Shown here: piece after piece, positions 44,320 through 57,284 of the stretch
Numbering within the stretch: position 1 is the first letter of the stretch
Layout of the letters: the number at the start of each line of letters is the position of its first letter
Assembly (NCBI GenBank): GCA_028023455.1
Contig: JAQFVV010006197.1
Coordinates: 15,249,254-15,313,253 of the forward strand
DNA: 64,000 nt
Reading direction: 5' to 3'
From: Epiperipatus broadwayi
Taxonomy: Eukaryota; Onychophora; Udeonychophora; Euonychophora; Peripatidae
The notes under the pieces: model-generated
The model's database searches: none
Told to the model about the DNA's origin: nothing
Seen by the model: the letters and a program-made list of their open reading frames with translations, nothing else
Translations under genes and position numbers: made by a program

Positions 44320-47300
44320 GTAAATTTCTTCCTACAGAGCTCTATAAAATTAAAAATTAAAACTATTAAATTAATTCATAATTCTAAAGCTAACTAAATG
44401 TTGAACGTTTATAATTAATAATTTGTAATAACTTTAACAAGTAAATTCTGTAACTTTAATTTAATAATAATAATCTTTGTAAGAATCTTGCCTTATTTTA
44501 TAATTGATAATTTTTTAAATCATAATACCTGAAATCAGTTATTATTATTATATCTGTATCTTTTTAATCTGCGCCATGGCTATTTTCTATTTTATATATT
44601 GTTGATTTATTAATTTATGATATGCCTTCATTCAAAGTGGAGATCGATAATATTGTTAATTTTGGAGATAATTAGAAGCTCTCAGGAAGCTAATTTATAT
44701 TGCTTTTTAGCACACCTATAAATCTCCGATCTGAAACCCTACTTTTGTATATATGTTAGTTAAGCTACTATGTTTTGGCTTAGTGTAATTCAGGTTTGCA
44801 TATTAAATGACTATTTAGTTAAATAATGGTGAGGATGATATTTTAAAAGCATATTATAAACTATTAGTTAATTCCCAAATATGCTTTACTCCGCCTTAGT
44901 TTATTCTTATAAACTATATAGATTACTTGATAAGCTAGATCACTTACAATTACCCCACTTTAGCACGATTTAAGTATGCTAATTTAGGAACCGGCATATA
45001 GTAGTTTCGCAGATTGAAATTATAGATTTAGCACTTGATTAATTTTAATACTTATATTTAGAAAGCGTTATGAATGTGTCTTTAAAAAGCACACAGATGC
45101 AGTATACGCCTTGCTATATATATTTTATTAAAATGGGTTTTGGTTTTAAGGGCCACCCCATTATTCTTAGTTTGGATAGCTCACTTTTTATTTTATAAGT
45201 TGCTCCAGTCACCCGAACCAAATGTTCACGTATTTTAAGATAACAAGTTGTACGGTTTACGGGAACCGAATACTTGGTACTGAATCCCATGAGTAACTGC
45301 ACATTTGGGCCACATCTCTTATTTATTTTATGTAGAGCCGTAGTCTCGGAAGTTACATTACAAATCGTCAGTTCGCCCTCTATAATATTATTCGTTCAGC
45401 ATTGATCTGAACCTCAGATCTAGTTTATGTAATGTAATCTGCATAAAGGGCACATTTATTGCTCATTATGTAATGTTAATAGAATACGTGTATCTGTTAG
45501 TCATCATTCTCATAGGATTTGACTATTAGCAAACCTCGTAGGGGTGGCATACTATAATTAAGGCAATGATTAAACTGTATGTAAATTTGTAATTAACCCT
45601 TTTAAATTATAATGTATCAGATGAGATTCTGTTCTCTAACTTGCTCATCATTGCTACACCTGTGTGTGTAAATCCTGATGCAGTTTTGTATTTTGTATTA
45701 TTTATCTTATATTTTCACAATTAAATATTTTAAACTTATAAAATGTTTAGTTATTCGCAATTCATTACCAAATCTAATCCAAATCTACCCTTAATTTAGT
45801 AGCATTTATTAATATATGCATTATCTAGCCAGCCATAGGTGTGTGTGTTTAGTTAAACTAGGTAGTAATTTAGTTATTAGTCCCTGAGACTCACACTCCA
45901 CCCTTTGCTACTGCTGGCACGCGGACTAAAGGTGTCCAAGTATAGCCTCATATGTCATACATAGGATAGTAAATCATGGAGCGTTGGTGAAGGAGCCAAG
46001 GTATGATCAGATTCAAGGTCTCAAACCCTCATCTAGATCAGCCTTGGTATAATTTGCCAAAACTGTACTCTGTTGCGTGAATTTACAAATATGACCATTA
46101 CAGTACTAATATGTATGTGTATGTACTACAATAAATGTAATATCTATATATTTGACTTTATTTCAAAAAGACTCTGACTAAGTAAAAAATGTAACAACCC
46201 AATATCAAACCATTCACTAGGTTTCCAAATATGAAGGTAAAAAAGAGAAAATAATTCTATTATGTAATTTTTATTTGCTTATAAACAAGATAATACGTGT
46301 AACAATAGGCATATAAATATAAAGATAAAAAAGAAATAAAATGCAGGCATATTACACAATTAAAGCAGAGGACAATAATAAAAATGAACAATTCTTTTCA
46401 GTCAACTTTTCGCTTTTTTCCAAATAACACATAATCCTAAAATATAATATCAGAAGAATCGAATGCTTCATTATTAAGAAAATAAATAGTTTATTCAAAC
46501 ATTTTCAAAATATTTGCTGAATCGTGATATAGCTTATTAGAAGCCGTGATTCTTAATTAAATAAAAACATTATTAACAACTTCAAACAATTAAGTAAACT
46601 AAAAGAGCAGATTTTGATAAACATTTGAAATATAGAAAAAAAAATAATACCATGCCGTTCTTCAAATTCAAATAAAAGATCAGATTACAATGTTAATATA
46701 TTATTATGTACATATTGTCGATGAAATAATTTCACTCAAATAAAAATCATCCAATAACAAACTTCGAATCAAGAAACTTGAAATTATTACTTTGTTGAAA
46801 AACTGTTTTCCGGCTAACTTAATTATGTTGTAGGGCTTAAGGGTTCATCAGCCCTTACCAAAATAAGCACAATGAATTAATGTTTAAATATGTAAAAACT
46901 GCTAAGAATCTCAAATGCCACATCTGAAATTTACAAATGGATATGAATATTATAAATGTCACTCAGTAATCTAGGTGAGGAATTAATGATCTATCATAGG
47001 AACTTGACTGAAATAATCATGGATTATCTATTGGATATATCAATTCCCTAACTCATAAATCTCATGTTGGTCATCATGAAGAAATATTAATTTGTTACGT
47101 GATATTTTTTTTTTGTTAGAATTCTGTAATATTGTGTATATATATTTTCTACTTCTGTATTTGGAAACCGAAATCTATATAGCTTGGGAGATTTCAAGAA
47201 AACATAGAAAGAAAATCGCTAGTTTAAATAATTTTTTTTTTTGTTTAATAAAATTGAGGTAATCCTCATTCATAATGGTGTGATATTAGTTTTAATTACC

Positions 47301-47677
47301 ATTAGAACCCTTATCAAAATATGGGATAGAAGTAAGTTTTATTTATTATTATTTTATATAAAAAGGAAATATTAAGTTCTGACAGTACTGAATTTACTTT
47401 ATTTATTTTTCTTCTCTTGTTAATTAACAGTGTTCATGCATGTTTATTCAGTATAAATGATTAACAATTTTTGCATGAATTGTCTTTTCGATTTAACTTC
47501 TACATGTTAAAAAGGGGTTTTTCCTGATAAATAAAACATTATTATGGGAATCAAACTCAGTAGTTATTTAAAACATTCTAGTTTATTTAATTAATTAATT
47601 AGTTAATTTCATCATTAACGTAATATTGAATTAATGATTTTTTTTTTGTTTATAGTTATTTACTTTATATACAACAA
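44320..47677. other. non-coding; 44.3-46.1 kb less AT-rich and possibly LTR-derived
   Basis: 44320-46110 has a visibly different, less homopolymer-rich composition than its surroundings but no long ORF (the 62-codon minus frame at 45114-45302 has no domain). An ATTAAA-type signal is at about 45721. 46110-47677 returns to AT-rich filler. A solo LTR or an unrecognised intron are both possible. Confidence 0.4.
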
Positions 47678-48390
47678 GTGTTTATTCATGTATACTTTAT
47701 TAGGGAAAGAGTTGGTTTAAAGATAAATGTTAAAAAGACTAAAGTAATGTTTAATGGATTTTCTCAAAGTATAAAAATTAAGATTGATTACGATGAGTTA
47801 GAAGAAGTTAACAGTTACAAATACCTTGGTCAGATTATTAATACAAATGGAAACATAATGGATGAAATTAATCATAGAATTATACTTAGTAGGAGTGCTT
47901 TTGGTAGAAATAACTTGATACTAAAAGGAAATATGCCTATGTGTTTGAAAACGAAAGTTTGTAATAAATGTGTTTTACCAGTTCTTACTTATTGATCTGA
48001 GACTTGGACACCTAATAAAAGAGCAATATAGAGACTTCAGACCACTCAAAGAAATATGGAGAGATGCATGTTGGGAGTAACAAGAAAAGATCGAAAACGC
48101 AATATATGGGTAAGAGAACAAACAGGTGTTACTGACCTCATTGAAAATATTAAAAGACTGAAGTGGAGTTGGGCTGGACATATTGCTAGAAGAGATGATA
48201 ATAGATGGTCAACTGAAATTTAAACTGGATTCCAAGAGATTGTAAAAGACCCAGAAAGAGACCACATGTGAGAAGGATGGATGAAATAATAAAGGGTGCA
48301 GGGGTGATGTGGAGAAGAGAAGCTAAAGATTGTAGGAGATGGATTGAACTTGGCGAGACATTCATCCTGCAGTGGATTGATAATGGTTGA
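47678..48390 (+). pseudogene. RTE-like LINE, RT 3' end (5'-truncated)
   Basis: GLKINVKKTKVMFN, VNSYKYLGQIINTNG, then AFGRNNLILKGNMPMCLKTK and CVLPVLTY, an in-frame TGA, and SETWTPNKRAI: this is the RT C-terminal region of LINEs of the RTE and related endonuclease-RT type. After a further stop, RCMLGVTRKDRKRNIWVREQ and LKWSWAGHIARRDDNRWS follow. A frameshift near 48215 moves the last part (RDCKRPRKRPHVRRMDEI ... GETFILQWIDNG) to another frame, ending at TGA 48388-48390. The endonuclease and RT catalytic core are absent. The element ends in GATGATGATGATGA (48388-48402), a short 3' tandem repeat typical of RTE elements. Confidence 0.75.
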
Positions 48391-48412
48391 TGATGATGAT
48401 GACTTAACACTT

Positions 48413-49149
48413 ACATATGTATATATCTTTTTTTATATATATTCTGTTAAAGGAGTTTATTAATTTTATATCATGTTTGTAAACAAACATTGTTAGTTTA
48501 TTCATCATTAAATGGTCTCTATTTTATCAAAATCATTTCTTTCACATTCATCAATTGTATCATCATACATATGTATACACAGAGATTTTTTTTTTTTTTA
48601 CAATATAACATCATAATAGCCTTAAATGAATAATATAGTTGATTTATGATATTATATAAGTATACTACAATTGATACTTAAGTTAAATTCATACGCTGAA
48701 GAGAGTGAATTGCAACATTCTCTCTGGGTTCGAATTCTGAGGCATATGTGGAATCTGAAAAAGGGTAAGATATAGATGAACTAATCTAAATTATGTCTAA
48801 ATTTAATGTGTGTAATAAGAGCTAGTCCACTAGAAGTAGACATGATCATTGGTTAGTTACTTCATTGCATCATTATTATCCTCCTACCTGAAGCCCCTAA
48901 GTCTGATAATTATTGGATCCATTCCCCTCTTTTAATGGAATAAACTGAATTGTCACATATTCTGATGCAACCAACCACATAGTAATCGCCACCAGATTCG
49001 TTACATATTCTTGGCGCAGCCAATTTTGGGGTAATAAATCATAGGTCTGGTGCATCATTATATATTTACATTACATTACATGATGTTGTGATTACAATAT
49101 TGCATCCAAATCTCTTGGTTTTCCCAGAAACATGTTTTGTTGGTTTTAA
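48413..49149. other. non-coding sequence
   Basis: No ORF. 48700-49070 is GC-richer and contains GGGTTCGAATTC (about 48726), a B-box-like word, so a tRNA-derived SINE remnant is possible, but no A box was found at the right distance. Confidence 0.4.
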
Positions 49150-49770
49150 ACTATTTTACTTTGCATAACTCTATGAAAAATATAGTAAATTCTACTTGAA
49201 AATGAATTCTATCAATTTCTGCTTTCATATTTTTTGTGCTAAATTCAGTTTCCAAATATTTAAACTCATTTACTTCTTCAAAAAGCATCAGACTGAGTTT
49301 GAAAGTATATACTGGGTTGTAATTTATAAGCAATCACAAATTATTTCCATTTATCTATAATCAGCTATAAACCACTTCTTTCTGAGGAGATAATCAGATG
49401 GTCAGGTGAAATTTTATCATCTCCCAACATGACCAAATCATCAACATAAGCAAATATAAAAATGCTGTTTAATGGATGATAGTATCTCTTTTTACCCTAT
49501 AATATATATCACAACTGGCTGACTTAATTTTATATACTGCATCTTCAGTATAAATTTTTGTTAAATTTGACTAGTTTTAGTCTGGAATATCAATTCTCTT
49601 ATTGTATCCTGCAGATAATTGCTATCAATAATATCAAATATCATTTCATTTTAGTGTGGATCTGTCTTCATTATAAATTTCAAATAAAATCCTTGATGTA
49701 TTATTTCTTTTAAATCCAGCCCACGCATCACTACATATATTCTTAGTATATTCTGATAATTTTGATATTA
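49150..49770 (-). pseudogene. heavily decayed LINE RT fragment
   Basis: On the minus strand, NSIFIFAYVDDLVMLGDD (about 49425-49480) is an RT motif C with its flanks. LMLFEEVNEFKYLETEFSTK (about 49240-49300) is the downstream YLG-type block, in a different frame. Upstream near 49680-49750 there is further weak coding text. Numerous stops. The clade cannot be set from so little; the FKYLxTxFS block resembles RTE/endonuclease-RT families. Confidence 0.55.
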
Positions 49771-51778
49771 CATTTATTATTTCATATGCTGTATTTATCA
49801 ATGAGAACCCCTTGAAATGATATTAAAGGATTACTTTTTTTTTTAAATTAGACAAATTAAGACATCTCTCTATTCCATAGCTAAAACTTCATTGTTTTAT
49901 ATGTTACAAATTAAATTATAACATTTTTTATCAAGATAAATTTTTGACAGTAATGAACTACTATTTGTAGTTCTATAATTTTTATTTTATTCCAGATATC
50001 ATTTCTTTAATTTAGCAGTAAATCCACACAGCAATCATCAATGTAACAGTCAATTCTGTATCCCAACCATGTTATTACAATTTAAATCATTAAAATATTT
50101 TCTCCAAACTGCTGCCATTTCTACTTTTTCTATCATTAGTTTGGCACTCCTATCCATAATAAATGAGCCAAACTTTAATTCTCAAAGTTAGCACACTCAT
50201 GAAAAAAAATCTCTGGAATCAGTTATAAGATTATTTTAAAACTTTTCAAGAATATTATCGAAATAATATTTTTCTTTCACTCTTATAATCAATCTTACTA
50301 ATCTTTATTTGTTATAAAAATTGATCCAATTTTTTTAGGAATTATTTATTCTCTAACAATATTTCTCACTGAATCGTGCATTTCTTAAATGATCAATATT
50401 CAATCATGCCTTCCAAAGTTCTTGTTATATTATCTCTGATACAACTCCACTGATTGATTATATCCATATCACTAGTGATATCATTCTCTGATTTATCATA
50501 TTTTCCTACTGTTATAAATTATGTCATATAAACGTATTCCAATTTTATATATTAATATTTCAAAATATATATTAAAATTGTTTTATTAAGCATGGCAATG
50601 TTTATAAAATATTTCAGCATTTCCTTCATGGCTACTAATATTCTCATATTTTTAAATTTTTGTTGAGTATTAAAATTAACATACATTGTGTTTTATTATA
50701 GTCCTATTGCACAATTATACAATATCAATACAGATATATATATATAAACATCAATATATATACTAACTTGAATGGCACAATTATACAATATCAATACACA
50801 GATATATATATAAACATCAATATATATACTAACTTGAATGGCATCAATGTTTGCCAGAAACCATTCCTCTTCAAGATCATCTGAATTCTTTGGACACCAC
50901 TGTAATTATGCATAAAATAAATAAATAAATAAAAGTAATTAATTAAATTTTCTAATGAAAAAATCATAATCATCTTATTTTCAATTCAACAATTAAAAAA
51001 TATATCACTAAAGTTTAATTAAAATGCTAAACTTTGGTTTAATTTACTAACAATATTGGCAAAGATTTTTTTTTTTTTTGTTACAATCACAAATATATAT
51101 TAAGGTGGAAAATGATTTAGCTTTCATAAATTGAAATAATGTCACAATCAAATGAAATTTGGAATAAATTCCCAATAAAAAAAATCTTTCTATAATCAAT
51201 TGCTTTTACCAAATACAAGAGTGTGTATTTCTATATATATGTTAATAAATGCTATACCATTGGATGTAGATTTGGACTTTTATTATAATTTTGATTGCTT
51301 AGTAATGACATACACCTATACTGAGACAAGCATGTGTTTTATGTCAGAAAGATTATTGAAAAAACAACAGCAGTCATAGATTTGATTGAGACATTTTATA
51401 ACAAAAGTTTTGGAAAGTTACTTTCCAAATTATTGAATATGGTCTATACAAATAAATATTAATGATAAGTAGTTCAATGAATTAAAGTTTTTCCAATAAT
51501 TTAATAATATATACTACTTATTACAAATTTTTGTGTTTCTGAAATGAGAATATACTGATATCATTTTCATAATTATGACAGTCAAATGAAGCCTGCATAA
51601 AATTTCCTTCAACTACATAATTATTTCAATCTACATTAATAAATCTATGTAATGTTTAGTTAAAAATGTGAAAATGGGATTAAATTTATATTGTATAAGG
51701 ATGATACAATTTACAGATAATAAAAGGAATGGAAAAACAAAAAAAAAGAGGGGATTTATATTAATAATATGGTTCTCA
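49771..51778. other. AT-rich non-coding sequence
   Basis: No gene recognised. 50709-50774 is duplicated in tandem as 50775-50841 (GCACAATTATACAATATC... ending ACTAACTTGAATG). The 60-codon minus frame at 50791-50973 spans this duplication and is not a gene. Confidence 0.5.
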
Positions 51779-51779
51779 C

Positions 51780-51977
51780 GGATAATTCAACCGATGACGT
51801 ATTACCCTGAAGGCATATCAGTCTGATGTTGCAATTTTTAAGATAACGTCTCCAAGGTATCTGCGGACACATGTAATTGCTAAAATTTGTCCGCAGATCA
51901 CGTGAAGACGGTACGTTAAAAATCGCAAGATTAGACTGATATGCCTTCAGGGTAATACGTCATCAGTTGAATTATCC
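51780..51977. repeat. 198 bp palindrome
   Basis: The outer 46 bp arms are nearly perfect (GATGACGTATTACCCTGAAG and CTTCAGGGTAATACGTCATC). The inner parts also pair (CGTCTCC...ATCTGCGGACA against TGTCCGCAGAT...GAAGACG), so almost the whole block can form one hairpin with a loop near ATGTAATTGCTAAAAT. Confidence 0.85.
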
Positions 51978-52300
51978 AGATCACGTGATAAAAACTATTC
52001 AAAAATGTGACAAAATAATTTAGAAATTAAAAGTAATTAATATAATAATAATTATTCATGTTAAAAATATATAAAACAGGTTCTATTCTTTAAAAAAAAT
52101 ATATTATAATTTATAAAACCAGCGCGTAGCTCTGGAATTGGCGGGGGGGGCCTCCGATGTTTTTGACGAGCCAAAGGCTCGGCGTACACCTATATCAGAC
52201 ATTGTATTACTCTCATAGCTGTAATTTTTATAATTGCCGATGAATTTACGGAAAAAAATTTTCTGTATGATATAATTCAGAAATTAAAAATAAAATTAAA

Positions 52301-52795
52301 ACGTAATTCAAGGTAAGTTTGAGAATTGTAGAAATATTAACAAAAATTTTTTGTAAATTTTAAATAAACTGCTAAATAAAAAAGACGCGATTTAATGCAA
52401 ATCTGGTATTAATGGCGTGGAGAAAATGTTTTATCACAAGCCGCACTTTTACATGCATTTGGTAATTTTAAAAACGTACTGTATATTGTTTTAAAAAATT
52501 ATTGAAAATTATTTACACATTAAACGTAATTCAATGTAAGAAATATTAACAAAAAATTTTTGTAAATTTAAAATAAACAAATAAAACACTTTACCCGAAT
52601 TAATGCAAATCTGGCATTAATGGCGACCTTGGAGAAAACGTCTTATCACATGCATTTGGTAATTTTAAAAACGTACTGTCTATAGCAAATTTGTTTTAAA
52701 AAATTATTGAAAATTATTTACACATTAAACGTAATTCAATGTAAGTTTGAGAATTGTAGAAATATTAACAAAATAAAACACTTTACCCGAATTAA
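52301..52795. repeat. tandem repeat, about 2.3 units of 205-223 bp
   Basis: ACGTAATTCAA(G/T)GTAAG marks unit starts at 52301, 52524 and 52729. Units share AATGCAAATCTGG(T/C)ATTAAT, ACATGCATTTGGTAATTTTA and AAAACGTACTGT. The third unit is truncated. It lies inside the foldback element. Confidence 0.85.
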
Positions 52796-53158
52796 GAGCT
52801 CAAAAAAGTAACTGTGATGCCGTGGATAGCAAAATCACAATAGACAGAAAAATCAAAAAATTTCCCAAACCTCTCTACGAATTTTAAATCTCTCGGGTGA
52901 AAAAAAAATTGACTCTCTAATGTATTAATCACGCCAGTCACTTGGTTGCCATGACAACATTGTCAAGCAAAAATCGACGATGTCTACCGGAAGGGAAATC
53001 AGTAAGTGTAATATGTCATCGTTGAATTATCCGTAACTACCAATAATATTAATAGAGATTTGGGCCTGAAAAAAATTTTGATATAAAGTGAAAAATAAAA
53101 TATTTCCAAAATTTAGTTATATAAAAAATAGAAAGAGGGAGCTGCTAATAAGGAATTA

Positions 53159-53717
53159 TTGAGTAGGAATGATAAGGGAGTCCAGAAGGTGGTAGAGAAG
53201 GTTGTGAATGAAGCAGAGAAAGTAGACTATGAGACAGTATTGATAGGGGATTCATTAATAAGAGAATGTGGAGATATAATTGCAAGGGAAAATAGAAACA
53301 GATATGTAAGAGTATGTTTGCCCGGAGCTAAAATTAGGGATGTTACAGATAAAGTAAAGAAGCAAGGGAATAAAGATGTATATGTAATGGTAGGGACTAA
53401 TAATTTATCAGTCATCAGAGAGAGTAATGGGTGAGTACACAGAACTGATTAGGAATTTGAGTATGGTTAAGGAAAGAGTAGGTATAGTTGGATTATTACC
53501 AAGATTTGATAAAATGTATATGTTAGATAGGGCATATTCTATAAATGAGAGATTGGAAGAATTGTGTGAGAGAAATGATGTTACATTTGTGGATGTGTGG
53601 GATTTTTTTATTGGGAAGAGGGAGTTATTTAGTAAAGATGGTTGCACTTAGGGAAACAAGGAAGTGAATTTTTAGGGAGTCTGATATATAAAGAATGTAG
53701 TTTGGGAAACTTGTAAA
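53159..53717 (+). pseudogene. LINE ORF1, SGNH hydrolase (esterase) domain
   Basis: ETVLIGDSLIREC is SGNH block I (GDSL, with the catalytic Ser), VYVMVGTNNL is block III (the GTNN Asn), and the DG(L)HLG near 53635-53650 is block V (the DxxH pair) once a 1-base slip is allowed. A 2-base deletion near 53408 relative to copy C breaks the frame between blocks III and V; the second piece (53427-53651) contains GIVGLLPRFD and VTFVDVWDFF. The frame opens without an ATG (TTG at 53159); copy C retains about 250 bp more of the upstream coding region, so copy A's ORF1 is 5'-truncated or rearranged. Such esterase domains in LINE ORF1 are thought to act on lipids or RNP assembly; the role is not settled. 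Confidence 0.75.
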
Positions 53718-53817
53718 GGGGGGTGGGATTTTAAATTGTAGTGTTATAAAAAAGAAGAAGAATGGATGGGATGTAAGGAATAAACAAAGGGCAGTTGATT
53801 TAGATATAAATGTAGAT

Positions 53818-56800
53818 GTGGAGAGGGAGTGGGTCTGTAAAATTAATGGTAAGCAAGTTATTTATAAACATAATGGAGAAGAAAGAATCAAAAAACTTTA
53901 TAAAAGAATAGTTAAGAAAGAAAAAATTGTTAAAATTGGGTATTTGAATATGCAAGGTGGTAGGAGACCAGAAAAGTGGCAGGAATTAAACAAAGCAATT
54001 GAAAATGAAGAGCTTGAGGTATTAGCAGTAGTGGAAACACATGTAAGAGAAGAAGAAGAACCTGTTTTGGAAGATTTGGTATGGCAGGGTATAAATAGAA
54101 AAGAGAAAGAAAAAAGGGTGGTGGTATAGGTGTTATATCAAAAAAATATTTAAATACTGTTAAATGCCAAGAACATTTGTGGTTTGAAATAAAGTTGGAA
54201 AAACAAGAATGGATGGTGGCTATAGTTTATATAGCTACTGGAGATAGTCAAATGATAATGGAGTGGACCAATAGCATATGTGAGTGCCTAGTTAAAAATA
54301 TACAGAGTTTTAAAGAAAAGGGGAAGAGAATAATGGTTATAGGAGATATGAAAGCGCATATTGAAGAAATAGATGATGTAGACAATAAGAATTGACAGCT
54401 TTTGAAGAAATTTTGTCAGAGTAAATTTGAGCATTGGAAACTTATCAAATATTTCTGAAGGACAGTACACATGGTCTAGAAATAATATATCCCACACAAT
54501 AGATTATGTATTGGTAGAGGAAGAGGGAATGAGTAAAGTACGAAAAATTAAAGGGTTTGATAATGAAGAAAGAGTATGTAATAGTGATCATAATTTCTTT
54601 CTAATTGAAATGGTTAGTAATGTCATGGAAAATAGAAATAAGAGTAGAAACAATAGTGAAAGATGTGAATGGAGAGTGAATAATAAGAATAAGTTAGAAG
54701 AGTATAAAATGCAAGTTGAAGAAACCATGGAAGAGTTGGTTGGAAATTAGTATGAGGACTGGTGTGATAAAATAGAAAAAGTGGCAAATAAGGTTTTAGG
54801 TGTGAATATTCAGAAGAATAAAAGTAATAGAAAAATGAGAGTTAGTAAAAGTGAAAAAGAGGGGGGGGAAGCATGCAGAGAATATAAGTGTACTATTAAG
54901 AACAAAGAAAGTGAAAAAGATATTAATGCTGAATGGGAAAAGTACTTAGAAAAAAAGAAGTTAGCTAAAATAGATAATTATAGCGAGAGGATGAAACTAA
55001 ATAGTAAATTATTTGATGATATTAATAAAAGTGGAAGAGATGGGAGTAAAAATTTTGGAATTACATTAAAAGGAGGAATTTAGAAAAGAGAGAGATAGTA
55101 TTACTGGATGAGGAGGGAAAAGAGTGTAGTTCTAGAGAAGAATTAGAGAGAATATTGAATAGTTATGTAATGGATATAGAAAAGATGTTAGATGTGAAGG
55201 ACAGAGGGATAGAAAATATGAAAGCATATAGTAATATTAGGTTTACAGAAAATGAACTGAATGAGGTAAGGAAGAAATTGATAAGTGGTAAGGCAAGAGG
55301 GTTTAGATGGATGGGCAACAGAGATGGTAATGAATTTAGGGTGTAGGGCAAAAGTAAAGTCACTATCATGTTTTAATAAGATGGCACAGAGGATAGTTTT
55401 TCCGGGTAGTTGGAGTAATACAAGAGTAAGATTATTATTTAAAGGAAAAGATAAGGATCATAGAAAGTTAAATAATTATAGACCGAAAGCAGTAACATCA
55501 GTTTTATATAAAGTTTTTTCATATAGGGTGGCTGGAAGAGTTGCAAAATGGATGGAAGAAAATAATGTAGTGGGGAAAATGCAAGGAGGTTTTAGGTCAG
55601 ATAGGCGTATAGGAGATAGTTTATTTGTAGTTACACAACTTATAGATATGAATAGGAATTCAGGTAGACAGTTATGAGTTTTATAGATATAGAGAAGGCA
55701 TATGATAGAGTGAATAGAAATAGATTATGGATAAGTTTAGCAAATCTGGAAATGGATAAAGCTTTAGTGAGTGTTATTAAGAAATTATATGAAAATAATT
55801 ACTATACATATCAATTAGGGGATATAGAATCAGTTAAAGTTAAAAATGGGGTGGGACTGAGACAAGGATGCCCTATGTCACCTATTTTGTTTGTGTTGTA
55901 TTTGAGTGAAATGGAGAGAGCAATAGAAGGTCTAGGAAGAGGGATAGAGATACCGTTAATAGGTGGCAAGAGGGTATATACATTGTCGGGTCTTTTTTTG
56001 CGGATGATGTCTTTTTGTATGCAGAAAGAAGATATGGAAGTTATGCTGAGGACATGCACAAGGGTGGGTAAAGATATGGGGATTAAATTTAGTGAAAAAA
56101 AATCAAATATAATGATAGTGAATACTGGGGAAAGAGAAGACAAAGATTTCTTTTTGGGGGATATAAAGTTAAGTGTGGTGAATAGATATAGTTATTTGGG
56201 AATCATCTTGAGTAATAAGAAAAATTGCTTGGATGAATGGGAGAAAAAATTGATAAATGAAGCAAAGAAAAGAAAGGGGTTGATAAAGAAATTAACAGTG
56301 TTTTCATATAATAAATATGATGTAGCCAGGTTTAACATATGGCAATGATGTGTTATGTGTTAGTAAAGGGGTATTAGATTGCTTAGAAAAAGTACAAAGG
56401 GAAGCAGGAAGGCATGCATTAAATGCTGAGGTGTGGACAGCAAAAGAGGCAATACAAGGGAAAATGGGATGGTCAAGTTTTTATATGAGGGATGCAAAAA
56501 GCAAATTGAAAATGTTCGGTAGATTGCAGTATATGGATAATAAAAGAATAGCCAAAATAGTATTTAATTGGGTTACAAGTAAAGGGCAGGCAACAAGATG
56601 GGTGAGAAAGGTAATGCAGTATGCAGAAGATTTGGATAAAGAAGTTATGTCAGTATACTTGTACAAAAGGTGGGATGATTGTGTTAGGAGGATTGTTGAG
56701 TGTTATAGTGGTAAGAAATGGGATAGAAGAATAGATGCATTAATAAAGAATAGGGAGTTGGATAGTATGAAGAATAAAACAAGTTTAAATATATATAGAA

Positions 56801-57175
56801 GTAAACAGAACATTGGGTGTGAGTTAATATATGATAATAGTAAGGAAAGTAGTTTACTGTTTAAGGCTCGAACGGGGTCTTTAGCAACAAGAGAATATAC
56901 ACGTAAATGGAAAAATATGGGTGATTCAAGTTGTGTAAGGAAGGCATAGAAAATATTAGGCATCTGTTACTTCAATGTAAATGCTTGGAAGCAGAAAGGG
57001 TACAAATAATGAAGTTATGGAAGATTAAATATGATCAAAGTGATTATACAGAAAGTGAGTTATTGGTTTTTATGCTAGATTTGGGAAAAGATAAGGGGGA
57101 TTTAGAATGAAAGTCATGGAGTTGACAAAGATTATGTTGTGGAAATGGGATGGAGCAGATTACGGGAAAACTTAG
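53818..57175 (+). pseudogene. LINE ORF2: APE endonuclease, RT, C-terminal finger (broken)
   Basis: Endonuclease: KIGYLNMQGGRRPEKWQEL, VLAVVETHV (the catalytic Glu), MVIGDMKAHIEEI (GDxN box with Asn replaced by Lys) and NSDHNFFLIEM. RT from about 55085: SFIDIEKAYDRVNR (motif A), GVGLRQGCPMSPILF (motif B), FADDVFLYAE (motif C, 55997-56026, in a different frame from its neighbours), and YSYLGIILSN. C-terminal region from 56350: VQREAGRHALNAEVWTAKEA, GWSSFYMRD, LLFKARTGSLATREYTRKWK. The CxxC...HLLLQC finger follows after a frameshift near 56930. A deletion of about 33 bp near 56330, relative to copy B, removes the WKGVAVAGLTY block. Confidence 0.85.
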
Positions 57176-57284
57176 GGTGGACAATGGAAAAGGAAGGTAA
57201 AGTAGCTAACAGGTTTCTCTGGGCATAGCTGCTGAGAGATTCCTGACTCCATTTAAGGAGGTCACAGTGCATCACATCACATCA

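Larger units (their letters stand above)
51779..53033. mobile_element. foldback/TIR element with nested palindrome
   Basis: The left end CGGATAATTCAACCGATGAC (51779) recurs inverted at the right end, GTCATCGTTGAATTATCCG (53015-53033). The same motif also occurs inverted at 51966-51977, closing a 198 bp near-perfect palindrome (51780-51977) at the left end. Between 52301 and 52795 lies a tandem repeat. No transposase. This is plausibly a non-autonomous DNA element with complex subterminal repeats; no TSD could be defined. Confidence 0.6.
53108..57284 (+). mobile_element. SGNH-type LINE, copy A
   Basis: First copy of a head-to-tail array. Layout: short 5' leader, ORF1 with SGNH hydrolase, ORF2 with endonuclease, RT and finger, then a 3' UTR ending in a CATCACATCACATC repeat. 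The 3' end block (AACAGGTTTCTCTGG, then CTGAGAGATTCCTGACTCC) is shared by copies A, B and C. ORF1 plus APE/RT with an esterase domain is known from CR1/L2-type LINEs; I assign it to that side, without fixing the clade. Several frameshifts and deletions. Confidence 0.85.

Noticed and set aside
53227-53647. Minus-strand frames in the LINE array
   Set aside because: Antisense shadows of the purine-rich LINE ORFs.
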